Assembly: GCA_029243545.1 (NCBI GenBank)
Contig: JAQWRV010000013.1
Coordinates: forward strand, 1 to 64,000
Reading direction: 5' to 3'
Origin: Rhodospirillaceae bacterium
GTDB lineage: Bacteria; Pseudomonadota; Alphaproteobacteria; Rhodospirillales; Rhodospirillaceae
Length of the DNA stretch: 64,000 nt
Positions 46,158 to 55,074 of the stretch are shown here, piece by piece. The notes beneath the pieces are model-generated. The model was not told the origin of the DNA and ran no database searches. It worked only from the letters and a program-made list of their open reading frames with translations. Position numbers and translations under genes: made by a program. Each line of letters opens with the position of its first letter. Position 1 is the stretch's first letter.

Positions 46158-46310
46158 AGAAGACCCTGTGTTTGACGCTGAGAAAGTATACCATATAGCC
46201 AGATCCAGCAGCCTAGGGCTTGCCTGGGCTGGCCGACGGCATGTAATGGGTAGCTCCCCTTATGTACCTTTTAAGTGATGGACCCCTAAAAACCCAAGCG
46301 GCTTATTTCA

Positions 46311-47012
46311 GTGACATTGAGTCGAAAAGAGAAACCTGACGAAGAAGCCCCCGCTGTCCAGCTGGATAGTGTTGCGCTGAGGTATGAGCAAGGTCCTTTT
46401 ATCCTAAAGGATCTAAATCTCGTTCTACCCGCCGACTCTATACGTTTTCTAACTGGGCCCTCTGGTGCCGGAAAGACGTCTCTCCTCAGCCTCCTCTATC
46501 TTGCGCAACGCCCGAGCTTAGGCGCTGTGAAATTATTTGGCACAGACGTCACAGCTGCCAACCGCGGCCGTCTGCCCGCCATCCGGCGCAAGCTTGGGGT
46601 TATTTTCCAGGACTTTCGATTGCTCGATCATTTATCAACTTTTGACAATGTGGCTTTGCCCTTGCGCATTGCTGGCATTGCGGAAACAGAAATAAAAGAA
46701 AATGTGACCGAGTTGCTATCTTGGGTTGGACTAGAAGACCTAATGGAAACGAGGCCAGCGGTGTTGTCTGGAGGTCAAAAACAGCGTGTTGCCATTGCTC
46801 GCGCCGTAGTCAATCGTCCTCAACTTATTTTGGCTGACGAACCGACTGGAAACGTTGACGACGAAATTGGGATGCGTTTGATGCAGCTCTTTATCGAGTT
46901 AAATAGGCTCGGAGCTTGCATCATTATTGCCACCCACAACGAGCACTTGGTTTCACGCTTCGACTTCCCTCGTCTCTCTCTTGCCGACGGCTGCCTTGAG
47001 GAACAGGCTTAG
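46311..47012 (+). CDS. ftsE: cell-division ABC ATPase FtsE
   Basis: This 233-residue ATPase uses a GTG start. Walker A is G-P-S-G-A-G-K-T near residue 50, signature L-S-G-G-Q-K-Q-R near 150, Walker B L-I-L-A-D-E-P-T-G-N near 172. It partners FtsX, encoded 60 bases downstream, and drives peptidoglycan hydrolase activation at the division site. Confidence 0.94.
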   Translation: MTLSRKEKPDEEAPAVQLDSVALRYEQGPFILKDLNLVLPADSIRFLTGPSGAGKTSLLSLLYLAQRPSLGAVKLFGTDVTAANRGRLPAIRRKLGVIFQDFRLLDHLSTFDNVALPLRIAGIAETEIKENVTELLSWVGLEDLMETRPAVLSGGQKQRVAIARAVVNRPQLILADEPTGNVDDEIGMRLMQLFIELNRLGACIIIATHNEHLVSRFDFPRLSLADGCLEEQA

Positions 47013-47072
47013 TGCTTAATTCAAAATCCAATCAATCCGTTAACTGCAGAACGCAGCCGTCGAAAGCACTTG

Positions 47073-47963
47073 ATGATTGATCTCAGATCCGAACTCCCGC
47101 TCGGCGGCGACAGCGCCACCGCTTATATTCCCTGGCTGGTCGCTATTATGGTTTTTTTGGGCACACTTGCGGTAAGCGGTGTCAATACATTTGACTCCAT
47201 TCTACAGGGGTGGTCCAGGTCAATGACGGGAACGCTAACGGTTCAAATCCCATCCGCCGCTTCTGAAACGAGCCTAAGTGAGACCACCGCACAAATAGAG
47301 AGAGTTGTGAGAGCACTTAACGCAACTCAAATTGTTGACTCAGTCACTGTTCTGTCAAAATCAGAATTAAATAACCTCCTCGCACCGTGGCTAGGAGACG
47401 ATATCGGCGATAGCGACATCCCATTGCCGACCCTTATCGACGTCACGTTGACCGACGAAGCACCACAAACCGTAGAGAAATTACGCACCGCGATTGCGGA
47501 GGTCGTTCCTAATGCAGTTGTAGATGATCATCGGCGTTGGTTTGGCCATTTGATCGAACTGACTGAAGGTTTCCGCCTTTTGGCTCTTTGTGTTGCTTGT
47601 GTAGTAGCGATAGCGCTGGCACTGACGGTGGTTTATGCAACGCGCGCAAGCCTCGCTGAATTCAAAGACATCATCGCTGTATTTCATTTCATCGGAGCGC
47701 AAGATATGTACGTTGCGACACAATTCGCTAAACGTACGTTTCTCGCAGCTTTTAAGGGCAGCATTGGTGGGTTTGCCTCAGGCACAGTCACTCTACTCTT
47801 AATTCGTTGGTTAGCCCAAAATGTGGAAAGTGGGTTTCTGCCAGATGTGTCGCTTGGGCTTTCGTTTTGGCTAACGCTTCCATTTATTGGGATCCTGGCG
47901 GCTTTACTGGCTATGGTAACGGCTTACATTACAGTTCTTGGTACGCTACGTACTATGATGTGA
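47073..47963 (+). CDS. ftsX: cell-division permease FtsX
   Basis: This 296-residue protein has four predicted helices with a large extracytoplasmic loop (about residues 45-165), as in FtsX. A TTG three bases upstream could also be used. The C-terminal half has the FtsX/MacB-like helix pattern. It follows ftsE, and its stop is next to the start of the DUF218 gene. Confidence 0.9.
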   Translation: MIDLRSELPLGGDSATAYIPWLVAIMVFLGTLAVSGVNTFDSILQGWSRSMTGTLTVQIPSAASETSLSETTAQIERVVRALNATQIVDSVTVLSKSELNNLLAPWLGDDIGDSDIPLPTLIDVTLTDEAPQTVEKLRTAIAEVVPNAVVDDHRRWFGHLIELTEGFRLLALCVACVVAIALALTVVYATRASLAEFKDIIAVFHFIGAQDMYVATQFAKRTFLAAFKGSIGGFASGTVTLLLIRWLAQNVESGFLPDVSLGLSFWLTLPFIGILAALLAMVTAYITVLGTLRTMM

Positions 47964-47965
47964 GT

Positions 47966-48604
47966 ATGTCAGATTTAAGCCGCCCTTTCCCAAAAATAGC
48001 TGCCACTTTGGTTGCCTTAGTAGCGCTTAGCTGGTCATTCGGCTTCATTCAATTTGCGCGGCTGGTACCTACAAATATCGAAAACGTTTCCTCTCATACC
48101 GATGCTATTGTTGTGCTGACGGGGGGAAGCGAGCGCATTACCACTGGTGTATCGTTACTCGCACAAGGTTTTGGCGAACGACTCTTTATTTCCGGAGTAG
48201 GTGGGCCCGTTAGACCTATAGATCTCACCGCCCCAGACTTGCGGGATCGCGAATCTTTAGCAGCTAAAATTACACTTGGGTCCGAAGCAGAGGACACGCC
48301 CGGGAATGCGCAGGAAACGGCTCAATGGGTTGCACGACAAAATATCGCGTCCATTCGTCTTGTGACAGCCGCCTATCACATGCCACGAAGCATGCGCGAA
48401 CTAAAGCGCGCCATGCCTGCAACCCTCATCATTCCACACCCTGTTTTTCCCAAACACGTCAAATCTGACTGGTGGCGGTACCCCGGCACAGCAAGTTTGA
48501 TCGCCAGCGAATACACAAAATACCTTTTCTCCGGTTTGAGGATTTGGCTTTCCGATATTTTTGGGCAGTCGCGGGATGACGCGCGTCGACCGGTGACGCT
48601 ATGA
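47966..48604 (+). CDS. YdcF/ElyC-family DUF218 protein
   Basis: This 212-residue protein has one N-terminal helix (about residues 10-32) and a periplasmic DUF218 domain. The markers are D-A-I-V-V-L-T-G-G near residue 48, the A-x-x-T-x-x-N-A region (E-D-T-P-G-N-A-Q-E-T) near 112, and V-T-A-A-Y-H-M-P-R-S near 138. The start at 47966 lies three bases after ftsX; a GTG at 47960 is an alternative. Relatives act on envelope polysaccharide or lipid carrier recycling. It overlaps plsC by four bases. Confidence 0.87.
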   Translation: MSDLSRPFPKIAATLVALVALSWSFGFIQFARLVPTNIENVSSHTDAIVVLTGGSERITTGVSLLAQGFGERLFISGVGGPVRPIDLTAPDLRDRESLAAKITLGSEAEDTPGNAQETAQWVARQNIASIRLVTAAYHMPRSMRELKRAMPATLIIPHPVFPKHVKSDWWRYPGTASLIASEYTKYLFSGLRIWLSDIFGQSRDDARRPVTL

Positions 48605-49329
48605 TTTACATCCGGTCCTTTATATATCTGATCTGTTTCCTACCCTGGACATTGGCGGTGGCTGTTTTGGGCTTACCGAGTTTGGTCTCAAGGGGCGGTG
48701 CGCTGTGGGTCATTCGGTTTTGGGCACACGGAGTAGCCTTGATGGCCCGGTGGATCATTGGTATTCGATTCGAAATACAAGGGAAGGAGCACCTAAACCT
48801 CGGGCCCTCCATCATTGCGGCGCAACACCAATCGGCATTTGAAACTTACATGCTGTTTCTATTGTTCAAGCGCCCAGTATTTGTCCTCAAAGACGCTTTG
48901 CAATACATACCTTTGGTTGGATGGTACATTCGGCGGGGCGGGCTGATCGCCATTGATCGCGGCGCCGGCGCCAGCGCCATGCGGCATGTCCTCCGCGCTG
49001 CCGACAAGGCCATCTCAGATGGCGAAACAGTGCTGATATTCCCAGAGGGGACTCGGACCCCTCCCGGAGAGCGGCAAGACTACAAACCTGGCATCGTTGC
49101 CCTGTATCGCCATTGCGATGCCCCATTGGTACCAATGGCCCTGAATACCGGCTATTTTTGGGGCAAGAACCGCCTCGCAAAGATCCCCGGACCAATCATA
49201 TTCGAGTTTCTGCCACCGATTGAGCGCGGCTTGGACCGCAACGCGTTCCTCTTGGCCTTGCGCACATCGATTGAGACCGCAGCCGCTGACTTACCCGTCC
49301 CCGGTTCCGCTCCAACCGATAATCGCTAA
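48601..49329 (+). CDS. plsC: 1-acyl-sn-glycerol-3-phosphate acyltransferase
   Basis: This 242-residue enzyme makes phosphatidic acid. The catalytic motif is H-Q-S-A-F-E near residue 79, an HX4E variant of the usual HX4D, which is common in alphaproteobacterial PlsC. The P-E-G-T-R motif is near 150. One or two N-terminal helices anchor it. It follows the DUF218 gene with an ATGA overlap. Confidence 0.92.
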   Translation: MIYIRSFIYLICFLPWTLAVAVLGLPSLVSRGGALWVIRFWAHGVALMARWIIGIRFEIQGKEHLNLGPSIIAAQHQSAFETYMLFLLFKRPVFVLKDALQYIPLVGWYIRRGGLIAIDRGAGASAMRHVLRAADKAISDGETVLIFPEGTRTPPGERQDYKPGIVALYRHCDAPLVPMALNTGYFWGKNRLAKIPGPIIFEFLPPIERGLDRNAFLLALRTSIETAAADLPVPGSAPTDNR

Positions 49330-49362
49330 ACCAGAGTAGCATAATTAATTAGTCAGTCAGTC

Positions 49363-49382
49363 TGTGGATAAACCTGTGGATG
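49363..49382 (-). promoter_or_regulatory. perfect DnaA box plus a near match ahead of nrdJ
   Basis: TGTGGATAA at 49363-49371 is the exact reverse complement of the DnaA box TTATCCACA. A second TGTGGATG at 49375-49382 begins 12 bases later in the same orientation. They lie in the 294-base gap before the ribonucleotide reductase gene, about 250 bases ahead of its start. Confidence 0.6.
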
Positions 49383-49568
49383 TGTTGCCCTGCCTGCTAA
49401 CATTTCCGCCTGGTTAGCTCAATTCGGTTTTGTTATCAATTGGTTACATCCCTTTGGCGAAGACAGGGCGGCCTTCTCATAAACCAACTCCAAGCAGCGC
49501 TTGCCTATCGCGAACCTGCCTGGCGCTGCCTGTTGAAAGGCCCTGTTTTAAGCGACTTTTCTTGCAAA

Positions 49569-49597
49569 GGGGCCTATTGTGCGCCCCCGTTTTTTAG
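49569..49597 (+). terminator. hairpin with T run just ahead of nrdJ
   Basis: GGGGC near 49569 can pair with GCCCC near 49585, followed by a run of six T. It lies 27 bases before the TTG start of nrdJ, within the leader, so it could end read-through from plsC or act in attenuation. I looked for a cobalamin riboswitch here and did not find its core. Confidence 0.5.
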
Positions 49598-49623
49598 GCT
49601 CTCATTAAACAGGAACACTAGCC

Positions 49624-51906
49624 TTGGTCGACCCCACAGACATTGCCCACGAAATCTGGGATATGAAATACCGGCTTAAAGCGCCAGATGACCAATTTGT
49701 GGACAAAACCATCGAGGATACCTGGCAACGGGTAGCTCACGCCCTCGCGTCCGTCGAATCGGAACCGAATCGATGGGAGCCTGTTTTTTATCAAGCGCTC
49801 GTGGACTACCGCTTTCTTCCAGCGGGACGCATTTTAGCCGGTGCTGGCGCCGGACGGACCGTCACTTTGCATAATTGCTTCGTCATGGGTGCTATCGAGG
49901 ACGACATGGCGTCCATTTTCGAGAACCTCAAGGAGGCGGCCCTGACCATGCAGCAGGGCGGCGGAATCGGTTATGACTTCTCCACCCTGCGGCCTAAGGG
50001 TTCGCCGGTGAAGGGTGTGGGTGCCGATGCGTCGGGTCCTTTATCGTTCATGGAAGTGTGGGACGCTATGTGCCGCACGGTGATGAGTGCGGGCTCCAGG
50101 CGGGGCGCTATGATGGCAACACTGCGGTGCGATCACCCGGACATCGAAAACTTCATTGCAGCAAAACAGACAGAAGGACGGCTCACTAATTTCAATCTTT
50201 CCGTATTGGCGACAGACGCCTTCATGGAGGCCGTGAAAGACGATACAGACTGGGATCTGACTTTCGAGGGCACAGTCTATAAGACTGTTCAGGCACGCAC
50301 GCTTTGGAATACCATTATGCGTGGCACCTACGACCATGCCGAACCAGGCATTATCTTTATCGACCGTATCAATGCGCGGAACAATCTAGCCTATTGCGAA
50401 AATATAGCGGCGACCAACCCTTGTGGCGAACAGCCCCTGCCGCCCTACGGCACCTGTTTGTTGGGTTCAATAAACCTGGCGCGGATTGTGATCGATCCTT
50501 TCACTTCAGAAGCGCGCCTGGACGAGGCCGGCCTTATTGAACTGGTCAAAACAGCCGTGCGGATGCTCGACAATGTCGTTGATGTCTCGCGGTACCCAAT
50601 CGACGAACAGCGGCAGGAAGCAGAAACGAAGCGCCGGATTGGCTTGGGAATTACAGGCCTTGCGGATGCGCTTATTCTGTGCGGCTTGACGTATGGATCA
50701 GATGAGGCGGCCGCGGCGGCAAACCAATGGACGACCTTGATCGCGAACGCGGCGTACCGGGCGTCAGTGACTTTGGCACAAGAGAAAGGTGCATTTCCGT
50801 TATTTGATAAAGATGCTTATCTCGCCAGCCCCACAATTCAGGCGCTCCCCAAAGATATTCAGGACAGCATTGCTATTCATGGCATCCGCAACGCACTGCT
50901 GACATCCATTGCGCCAACCGGCACCATTTCTCTACTAGCTGGTAATGTTTCATCAGGAATCGAGCCGGTATTCAGCTTTACCTATACGCGCCATGTAACG
51001 CAGCCTGACGGCAGCCGCAAAGCCAGCGACGTCAGTGATTATGCGTTCCGGCTTTACAAGACAATGAAGGGAGAGGACGCCTCTCTTCCTGACTACTTTG
51101 TCGATGCACAATCGCTATCACCAGACGCACACCTGAGGATGCAAGCAACCGTTCAAAACAATATTGACAGCGCTATTTCGAAAACCATCAACATACCAGT
51201 CGATTTTGCCTTCGAAGATTTTGCCGATGTATACATCAAAGCTTATGACAGCGGATGCAAGGGGTGCACCACATACCGGCCCTCTGATGTACGGGGCGCT
51301 GTTCTAGAAGTTCATAACAGCCGAGCCAAGACAGCAAACACGCATCACGATACGAGCGAGCCCATGGAGCGTCCAAATGCCGTTCCTGGAAAAACCTACA
51401 AGCTACGGTGGCCCGAAAGCGACCATGCCATATACATCACCGTCAATGACATCGAAGTTGAAGGTGAAAATGGACGAAAACAGCGACATCCCTTTGAAGT
51501 CTTTATCAATTCGAAAAACATGGAGCACTACGCCTGGACCGTTGCACTGACGCGAATGATTTCGGCGGTTTTCCGGCGCGGTGGTGACGTTGCTTTCGTG
51601 GTCGAAGAGCTGAAGGCCGTGTTTGACCCAAGAGGCGGGCAGTGGATGAATGGCCGCTATATACCAAGCCTCTTAGCGGCGATCGGCGAGGTTATTGAAA
51701 AGCATATGATTGAGGTTGGCTTTCTCGAAGTGCCAACGGGCTCGGACACGGCCAGCAGCACAACAGAGACCGATAACGTCGTCAGATTGGAAACCCAAAC
51801 CCGTGATGCACGGCTCCGGGCCTGCCCAAAGTGCGGAGCCTTTTCTCTCCTGCGCCAGGAAGGCTGTGATTCTTGCACCAGTTGCGGGTTCTCCAAGTGC
51901 AGCTAG
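49624..51906 (+). CDS. nrdJ: class II (adenosylcobalamin) ribonucleotide reductase
   Basis: This 760-residue enzyme makes deoxyribonucleotides with adenosylcobalamin and no oxygen requirement. It uses a TTG start (M-V-D-P-T-D-I-A-H). Motifs include N-P-C-G-E-Q-P-L near residue 265 with the active-site residues, G-G-G-I-G-Y-D-F near 115, and A-P-T-G-T-I-S near 435. A C-terminal zinc ribbon has C-P-K-C-G and C-T-S-C-G for reduction of the active site. No nrdAB is in the window. Confidence 0.95.
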   Translation: MVDPTDIAHEIWDMKYRLKAPDDQFVDKTIEDTWQRVAHALASVESEPNRWEPVFYQALVDYRFLPAGRILAGAGAGRTVTLHNCFVMGAIEDDMASIFENLKEAALTMQQGGGIGYDFSTLRPKGSPVKGVGADASGPLSFMEVWDAMCRTVMSAGSRRGAMMATLRCDHPDIENFIAAKQTEGRLTNFNLSVLATDAFMEAVKDDTDWDLTFEGTVYKTVQARTLWNTIMRGTYDHAEPGIIFIDRINARNNLAYCENIAATNPCGEQPLPPYGTCLLGSINLARIVIDPFTSEARLDEAGLIELVKTAVRMLDNVVDVSRYPIDEQRQEAETKRRIGLGITGLADALILCGLTYGSDEAAAAANQWTTLIANAAYRASVTLAQEKGAFPLFDKDAYLASPTIQALPKDIQDSIAIHGIRNALLTSIAPTGTISLLAGNVSSGIEPVFSFTYTRHVTQPDGSRKASDVSDYAFRLYKTMKGEDASLPDYFVDAQSLSPDAHLRMQATVQNNIDSAISKTINIPVDFAFEDFADVYIKAYDSGCKGCTTYRPSDVRGAVLEVHNSRAKTANTHHDTSEPMERPNAVPGKTYKLRWPESDHAIYITVNDIEVEGENGRKQRHPFEVFINSKNMEHYAWTVALTRMISAVFRRGGDVAFVVEELKAVFDPRGGQWMNGRYIPSLLAAIGEVIEKHMIEVGFLEVPTGSDTASSTTETDNVVRLETQTRDARLRACPKCGAFSLLRQEGCDSCTSCGFSKCS

Positions 51907-52005
51907 ACCGCCACCAAGTGTCTCGGCAATCAGCACGGGTTGAGTCATAATCCTGGAAACGGGGTTTTGGCCCTACTCACAACGGATGAAGGAAGACCGC
52001 ATCTC

Positions 52006-52623
52006 ATGAGCCACGCCTCAAACACCTATGAGCCTCGGCTACAAACGTCGCGCGAGCGGATGCGCCTCTCTCAGATACGCAAATCGTTCGACGCGGGTGT
52101 AAAACAAATAGAAGAGAGCAAAGATGTGCCGGTTACCTTCTTCGTCGCCTGTGTGGACTACATCAAAGCGTCCATGGACCGGCTTCATGACCAGGATCAA
52201 CGCATTCATGATTTTCTTATTCCGCATGTAACAAATGGAGACGAGCACACCGACATACTCGAGAATCTAAATATGCGTCTGGCGCGGAGCCGTGACGCCC
52301 TAGAAGACCTGGTGAAGGCGTCGGCCGTGTACGAATCCTCCAGCGATGATGGCTGGGCAGCATTTAAGACTGCTGTTAGCGCGTTTATGGAGGTCTATTT
52401 CAAGATTCTCCTATCTGCTCAGCACTCGACCCTGACCCTGCAGGAAGAAGTTTTCGACGAATCGACCTGGGATAAAGTGGCGGGTGTAACGCCCGAGAGC
52501 CTCGCCACAGAGGAAAAGCTCTATTCCAAAGTAAAAGGACTAGCGCCAGCTGGTGCTGACCCTGCGTCATTTATCGGCGGCCCGCCGGCCCCCGGCGCAG
52601 GGCCGCCCGGCCAAAAGAGCTAG
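52006..52623 (+). CDS. hypothetical helical protein
   Basis: The frame is open from a TTG at 51940, but the ATG at 52006 with GGAAG upstream is the better start, giving 205 residues. It is mainly helical with a His-containing stretch (R-L-H-D-Q-D-Q-R-I-H-D-F near residue 60) that recalls hemerythrin-like domains, though the metal ligands could not be assigned. The last 25 residues are Pro/Gly-rich and low complexity. I do not recognise the family. Confidence 0.72.
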   Translation: MSHASNTYEPRLQTSRERMRLSQIRKSFDAGVKQIEESKDVPVTFFVACVDYIKASMDRLHDQDQRIHDFLIPHVTNGDEHTDILENLNMRLARSRDALEDLVKASAVYESSSDDGWAAFKTAVSAFMEVYFKILLSAQHSTLTLQEEVFDESTWDKVAGVTPESLATEEKLYSKVKGLAPAGADPASFIGGPPAPGAGPPGQKS

Positions 52624-52783
52624 ATTTGCCTCCATATCGGCCTCAACATGAGCCTTAGCGCCATGTTTTAGCCTAATACTTTAGGCCTAATACCGATGCC
52701 TGTTTGCCACTCAGGGCACGGCACCCTAGTACTTTCGTCAAATCATTAGGTGTCCATGACATTTGAACTTGAGAGAAAGACTT

Positions 52784-53011
52784 ATGGTGCAAACAGGAAA
52801 CGCGTTGGTTGTTGCGGACTCGAAGTTCTTTAATGATCTAGTGAGCGACTCAATTGAAAAACGCACGAACCTGAACGTCACACAGGCTCTAAACTTCAGT
52901 GAAGCCCGCGCGGCAACGGAGAAGGGTGATAAGACGTTTGATTCCGCTCTTTGCAACCTGATGCTCCCATATTGCGATGAGGGATATACAGTCGCTAATT
53001 TGCGTGGATGA
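52784..53011 (+). pseudogene. truncated response-regulator receiver domain
   Basis: An ATG at 52784 gives 75 residues matching the first half of a receiver domain: A-L-V-V-A-D-S-K-F-F then F-D-S-A-L-C-N-L-M-L-P. The acceptor position that is normally Asp (D-L-M-L-P) reads Asn. The frame ends nine bases before the end of the convergent aldolase gene, and no output domain follows. It looks like a remnant. A small stand-alone receiver without the acceptor is the alternative. Confidence 0.55.
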
Positions 53012-53019
53012 TTGAAGAC

Positions 53020-53832
53020 CTAGTTCTGATAACTGGAATCGAGTTTATCAAGCTTCCGTAAGAACCCTTGCCAGGCCAGTTGGGGCACCGGAACTTTGTT
53101 GCCGGGGCCGCCTGTCACACTCTTTGGGCGGTGGCGGCCTACAACCTGTTGGCGCACTTTATCCTGCACGTCCTGAGATGGAATATTAAGCTCAACCCCG
53201 CCGGCCAGAGCCATAACTTGAATGGTGCAGGCTTTTTGCAAGGCGTACATGCGTGAGAACGCCGCTGCGACAGATGGGCCGAGCGTCAGGAGGCCATGGT
53301 TTCTCAGTATGATGTTGTTTTTGTCGCCTGCATGCTCGACCAGCCGTTCTCTTTCATCGGTGTCGAGGGCGATGCCTTCGAAGTCGTGATAAGCCACATC
53401 TGGAACTAACGCTAAAGAATCCTGATTGAGCGGCAGGAGACCGCCCTTTTGGCAAGATACAGCAACACCTTCGCTGGTGTGAAGATGCATGACACAGTGC
53501 GCATCATCGCGCGCTGCGTGGACAGCACCATGAATGACGTAACCACCGATGTTGTAACCCAACCCTGTTTCGTCGAGCAGCACCTCACCGTCTTGGTCTA
53601 TTTTGACCAGGTTGGAAGCAGTTATCTCATCAAAGAAAAGGCCAAACGGGTTTATTAAATAGTGGCGTTCATTGCCCGGCAAGCGCACTGAAATGTGCGT
53701 AAAGATATAATCATTCCAGCCAAAGAGAGCACAGAGCCGGTAACACGCCGCAAGATCTACGCGCAGGTTCCATTCCTCTTCAGAAACCTGATCGCGAACA
53801 CTATTCTCTTCATTGTGAGTCGCTTCTGCCAT
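53020..53832 (-). CDS. class II aldolase/adducin-family protein
   Basis: This 270-residue protein has the family fold with metal ligands in C-V-M-H-L-H-T near residue 115 and R-N-H-G near 178. The N-terminal F-T-H-I-S-V-R-L and L-I-N-P-F-G motifs are near residues 44 and 60. Relatives act on sugar phosphates or on other small carbonyl compounds. The substrate cannot be read from the sequence. Confidence 0.87.
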   Translation of the reverse strand: MAEATHNEENSVRDQVSEEEWNLRVDLAACYRLCALFGWNDYIFTHISVRLPGNERHYLINPFGLFFDEITASNLVKIDQDGEVLLDETGLGYNIGGYVIHGAVHAARDDAHCVMHLHTSEGVAVSCQKGGLLPLNQDSLALVPDVAYHDFEGIALDTDERERLVEHAGDKNNIILRNHGLLTLGPSVAAAFSRMYALQKACTIQVMALAGGVELNIPSQDVQDKVRQQVVGRHRPKSVTGGPGNKVPVPQLAWQGFLRKLDKLDSSYQN

Positions 53833-54531
53833 AGCGCATCCCCTGGATTGCCGCTCCCTACGTTAGCGCGCAAAAAGCCGTGGTGGAAGGTAACGCAGAG
53901 ACGCTGCCACTACGTGACCGATCGACGGGCGCGGGCGTCGCGTATTTCCTACCAGGCTTTCCACAGTAGCCAAGCGGCAGCGGCGCCTATGAGAATACCC
54001 ACGCCACTCCAAACTGCGTCGGATAAGCTGGCAACACGGCGCGGCTGATAAAGTTCTGAATGCGGCGGAGATATGGCAGCGTTTGGCTCAAACGCGCATA
54101 GCTCTTAAACACTGACACAACATTCTGGAAACCGAGCCAAAACCCAGCGTTAGAAATACTTGGGCCGGTTTCTTGAGGAACAACCCCATGGAAGACCTCG
54201 GGAAAACACCCGAAGGAGCCGACCCAGCCTTCACACGAGCCCGCGTAGCGCTAGCCGCTAGGGCACCAATATCAGGCTGACGGCCGCCATGGTGGCCACC
54301 AAAGTCATTGCATTAAGGAGTTGGTCTATCCGGTTCATATTGCATGGCTTTTCGAATAGGTGGCAAACAAAGAGAGGGCAGTCCGTCGGCCACCACCCCC
54401 ATTTAGTAACCCGTTTCTGCCACGGGCTTGTGCGCTTTAGACTCTCTATAGATGCCTGACGGATAGGGATGGGATGCAGGTCAGCGCAAATCACTTCCTA
54501 GGTTTTTGTGTTCGCCGGGTACGCGATTTCT
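53833..54531. other. 699-base stretch without a convincing gene
   Basis: Only weak frames are seen. On the minus strand, 54258-54338 encodes M-N-R-I-D-Q-L-L and a hydrophobic 26-residue peptide without a ribosome binding site. A start-less frame ending at 53949 has a membrane-helix-like end (W-S-G-V-G-I-L-I-G-A-A-A-A-W-L-L). Both could be remnants of lost genes. No repeat or RNA was recognised. Confidence 0.4.
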
Positions 54532-54939
54532 CTACGCTCCGCCTGCCCCGACCGGGGTTGCGATGCCCTCCAGGATCGGGCAGTCGGGCTTGTTGTCACC
54601 GTGGCAGTGGTCGACCAGATGCGACAACGTCGAGCGCAGTTCCTGCAGCTCTTTGATTTTAGCGTCCACCTCGATGAGATGCTCTTGAGCGATGGCCTTC
54701 ACATCGGCCGACTTGCGGCCCTGGTCTTCATAGAGCGACAGCAACTGTGAGCAGACTTCCACTGAAAAGCCGAGCCCGCGAGCGTGGCGGACAAAGCGCA
54801 TCTTATGGACGTCGATATCCGAATAATCCCTGTAGCCGTTCTCCGCCCGCGCAGCCGGCGCAATCAGCCCAGTCTCTTCGTAATAGCGGATGGTCTTGGC
54901 CGGGAGCCCGGATTGCCGGGAGGCTTCAGAGATTTTCAT
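54532..54939 (-). CDS. MerR-family copper-type regulator (CueR/HmrR-like)
   Basis: This 135-residue regulator has the MerR helix-turn-helix start (M-K-I-S-E-A-S-R-Q-S-G near 1-11), Y-Y-E-E-T-G-L near 19, and the metal loop C-H-G-D-N-K-P-D-C-P-I-L-E near residues 112-124. The two cysteines fit Cu(I) sensors such as CueR. AAGGAG lies upstream. No copper ATPase or oxidase gene is in the window. The gene upstream is the divergent PQQ dehydrogenase. Confidence 0.9.
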   Translation of the reverse strand: MKISEASRQSGLPAKTIRYYEETGLIAPAARAENGYRDYSDIDVHKMRFVRHARGLGFSVEVCSQLLSLYEDQGRKSADVKAIAQEHLIEVDAKIKELQELRSTLSHLVDHCHGDNKPDCPILEGIATPVGAGGA

Positions 54940-54969
54940 AGTATTTCTCCTTTTCCATCTAATATAAGA

Positions 54970-54984
54970 TTCTAGTAACTAGAA
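54970..54984 (-). promoter_or_regulatory. MerR-type operator in the regulator's own promoter
   Basis: TTCTAGT-A-ACTAGAA is a perfect palindrome and resembles the CueR/HmrR core TTCCAGT-N-ACTGGAA. On the minus strand it lies between a weak -35 region (CTTCCT) and TATATT as -10 element, the spacer placement used by MerR regulators. No matching promoter was seen in the direction of the dehydrogenase gene. Confidence 0.65.
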
Positions 54985-55074
54985 GGAAGCCCCGCTTGCT
55001 GATCAAACCGATCCGGTTAAGGTGCCCCCTGCGCCGCAAAAACCGTGTGCCGGGGTAAAATAGGAATAATCGTT

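Noticed and set aside
49330-49623. Cobalamin riboswitch ahead of nrdJ
   Set aside because: A fragment like GAACCTGCC near 49528 recalls the end of the B12 box, but the rest of the aptamer core could not be found.
52650-52700. Direct repeat TTTAGCCTAATAC / TTTAGGCCTAATAC
   Set aside because: Only two imperfect copies; no link to a mobile element or attachment site.
53949-54090. Minus-strand frame with a membrane-helix-like C-terminus
   Set aside because: No ATG, GTG or TTG start lies in the open part before a TAA, so it can only be a remnant.
54189-54281. Plus-strand 30-codon frame starting M-E-D-L-G-K-T-P
   Set aside because: No ribosome binding site, very short, and composition not convincing.
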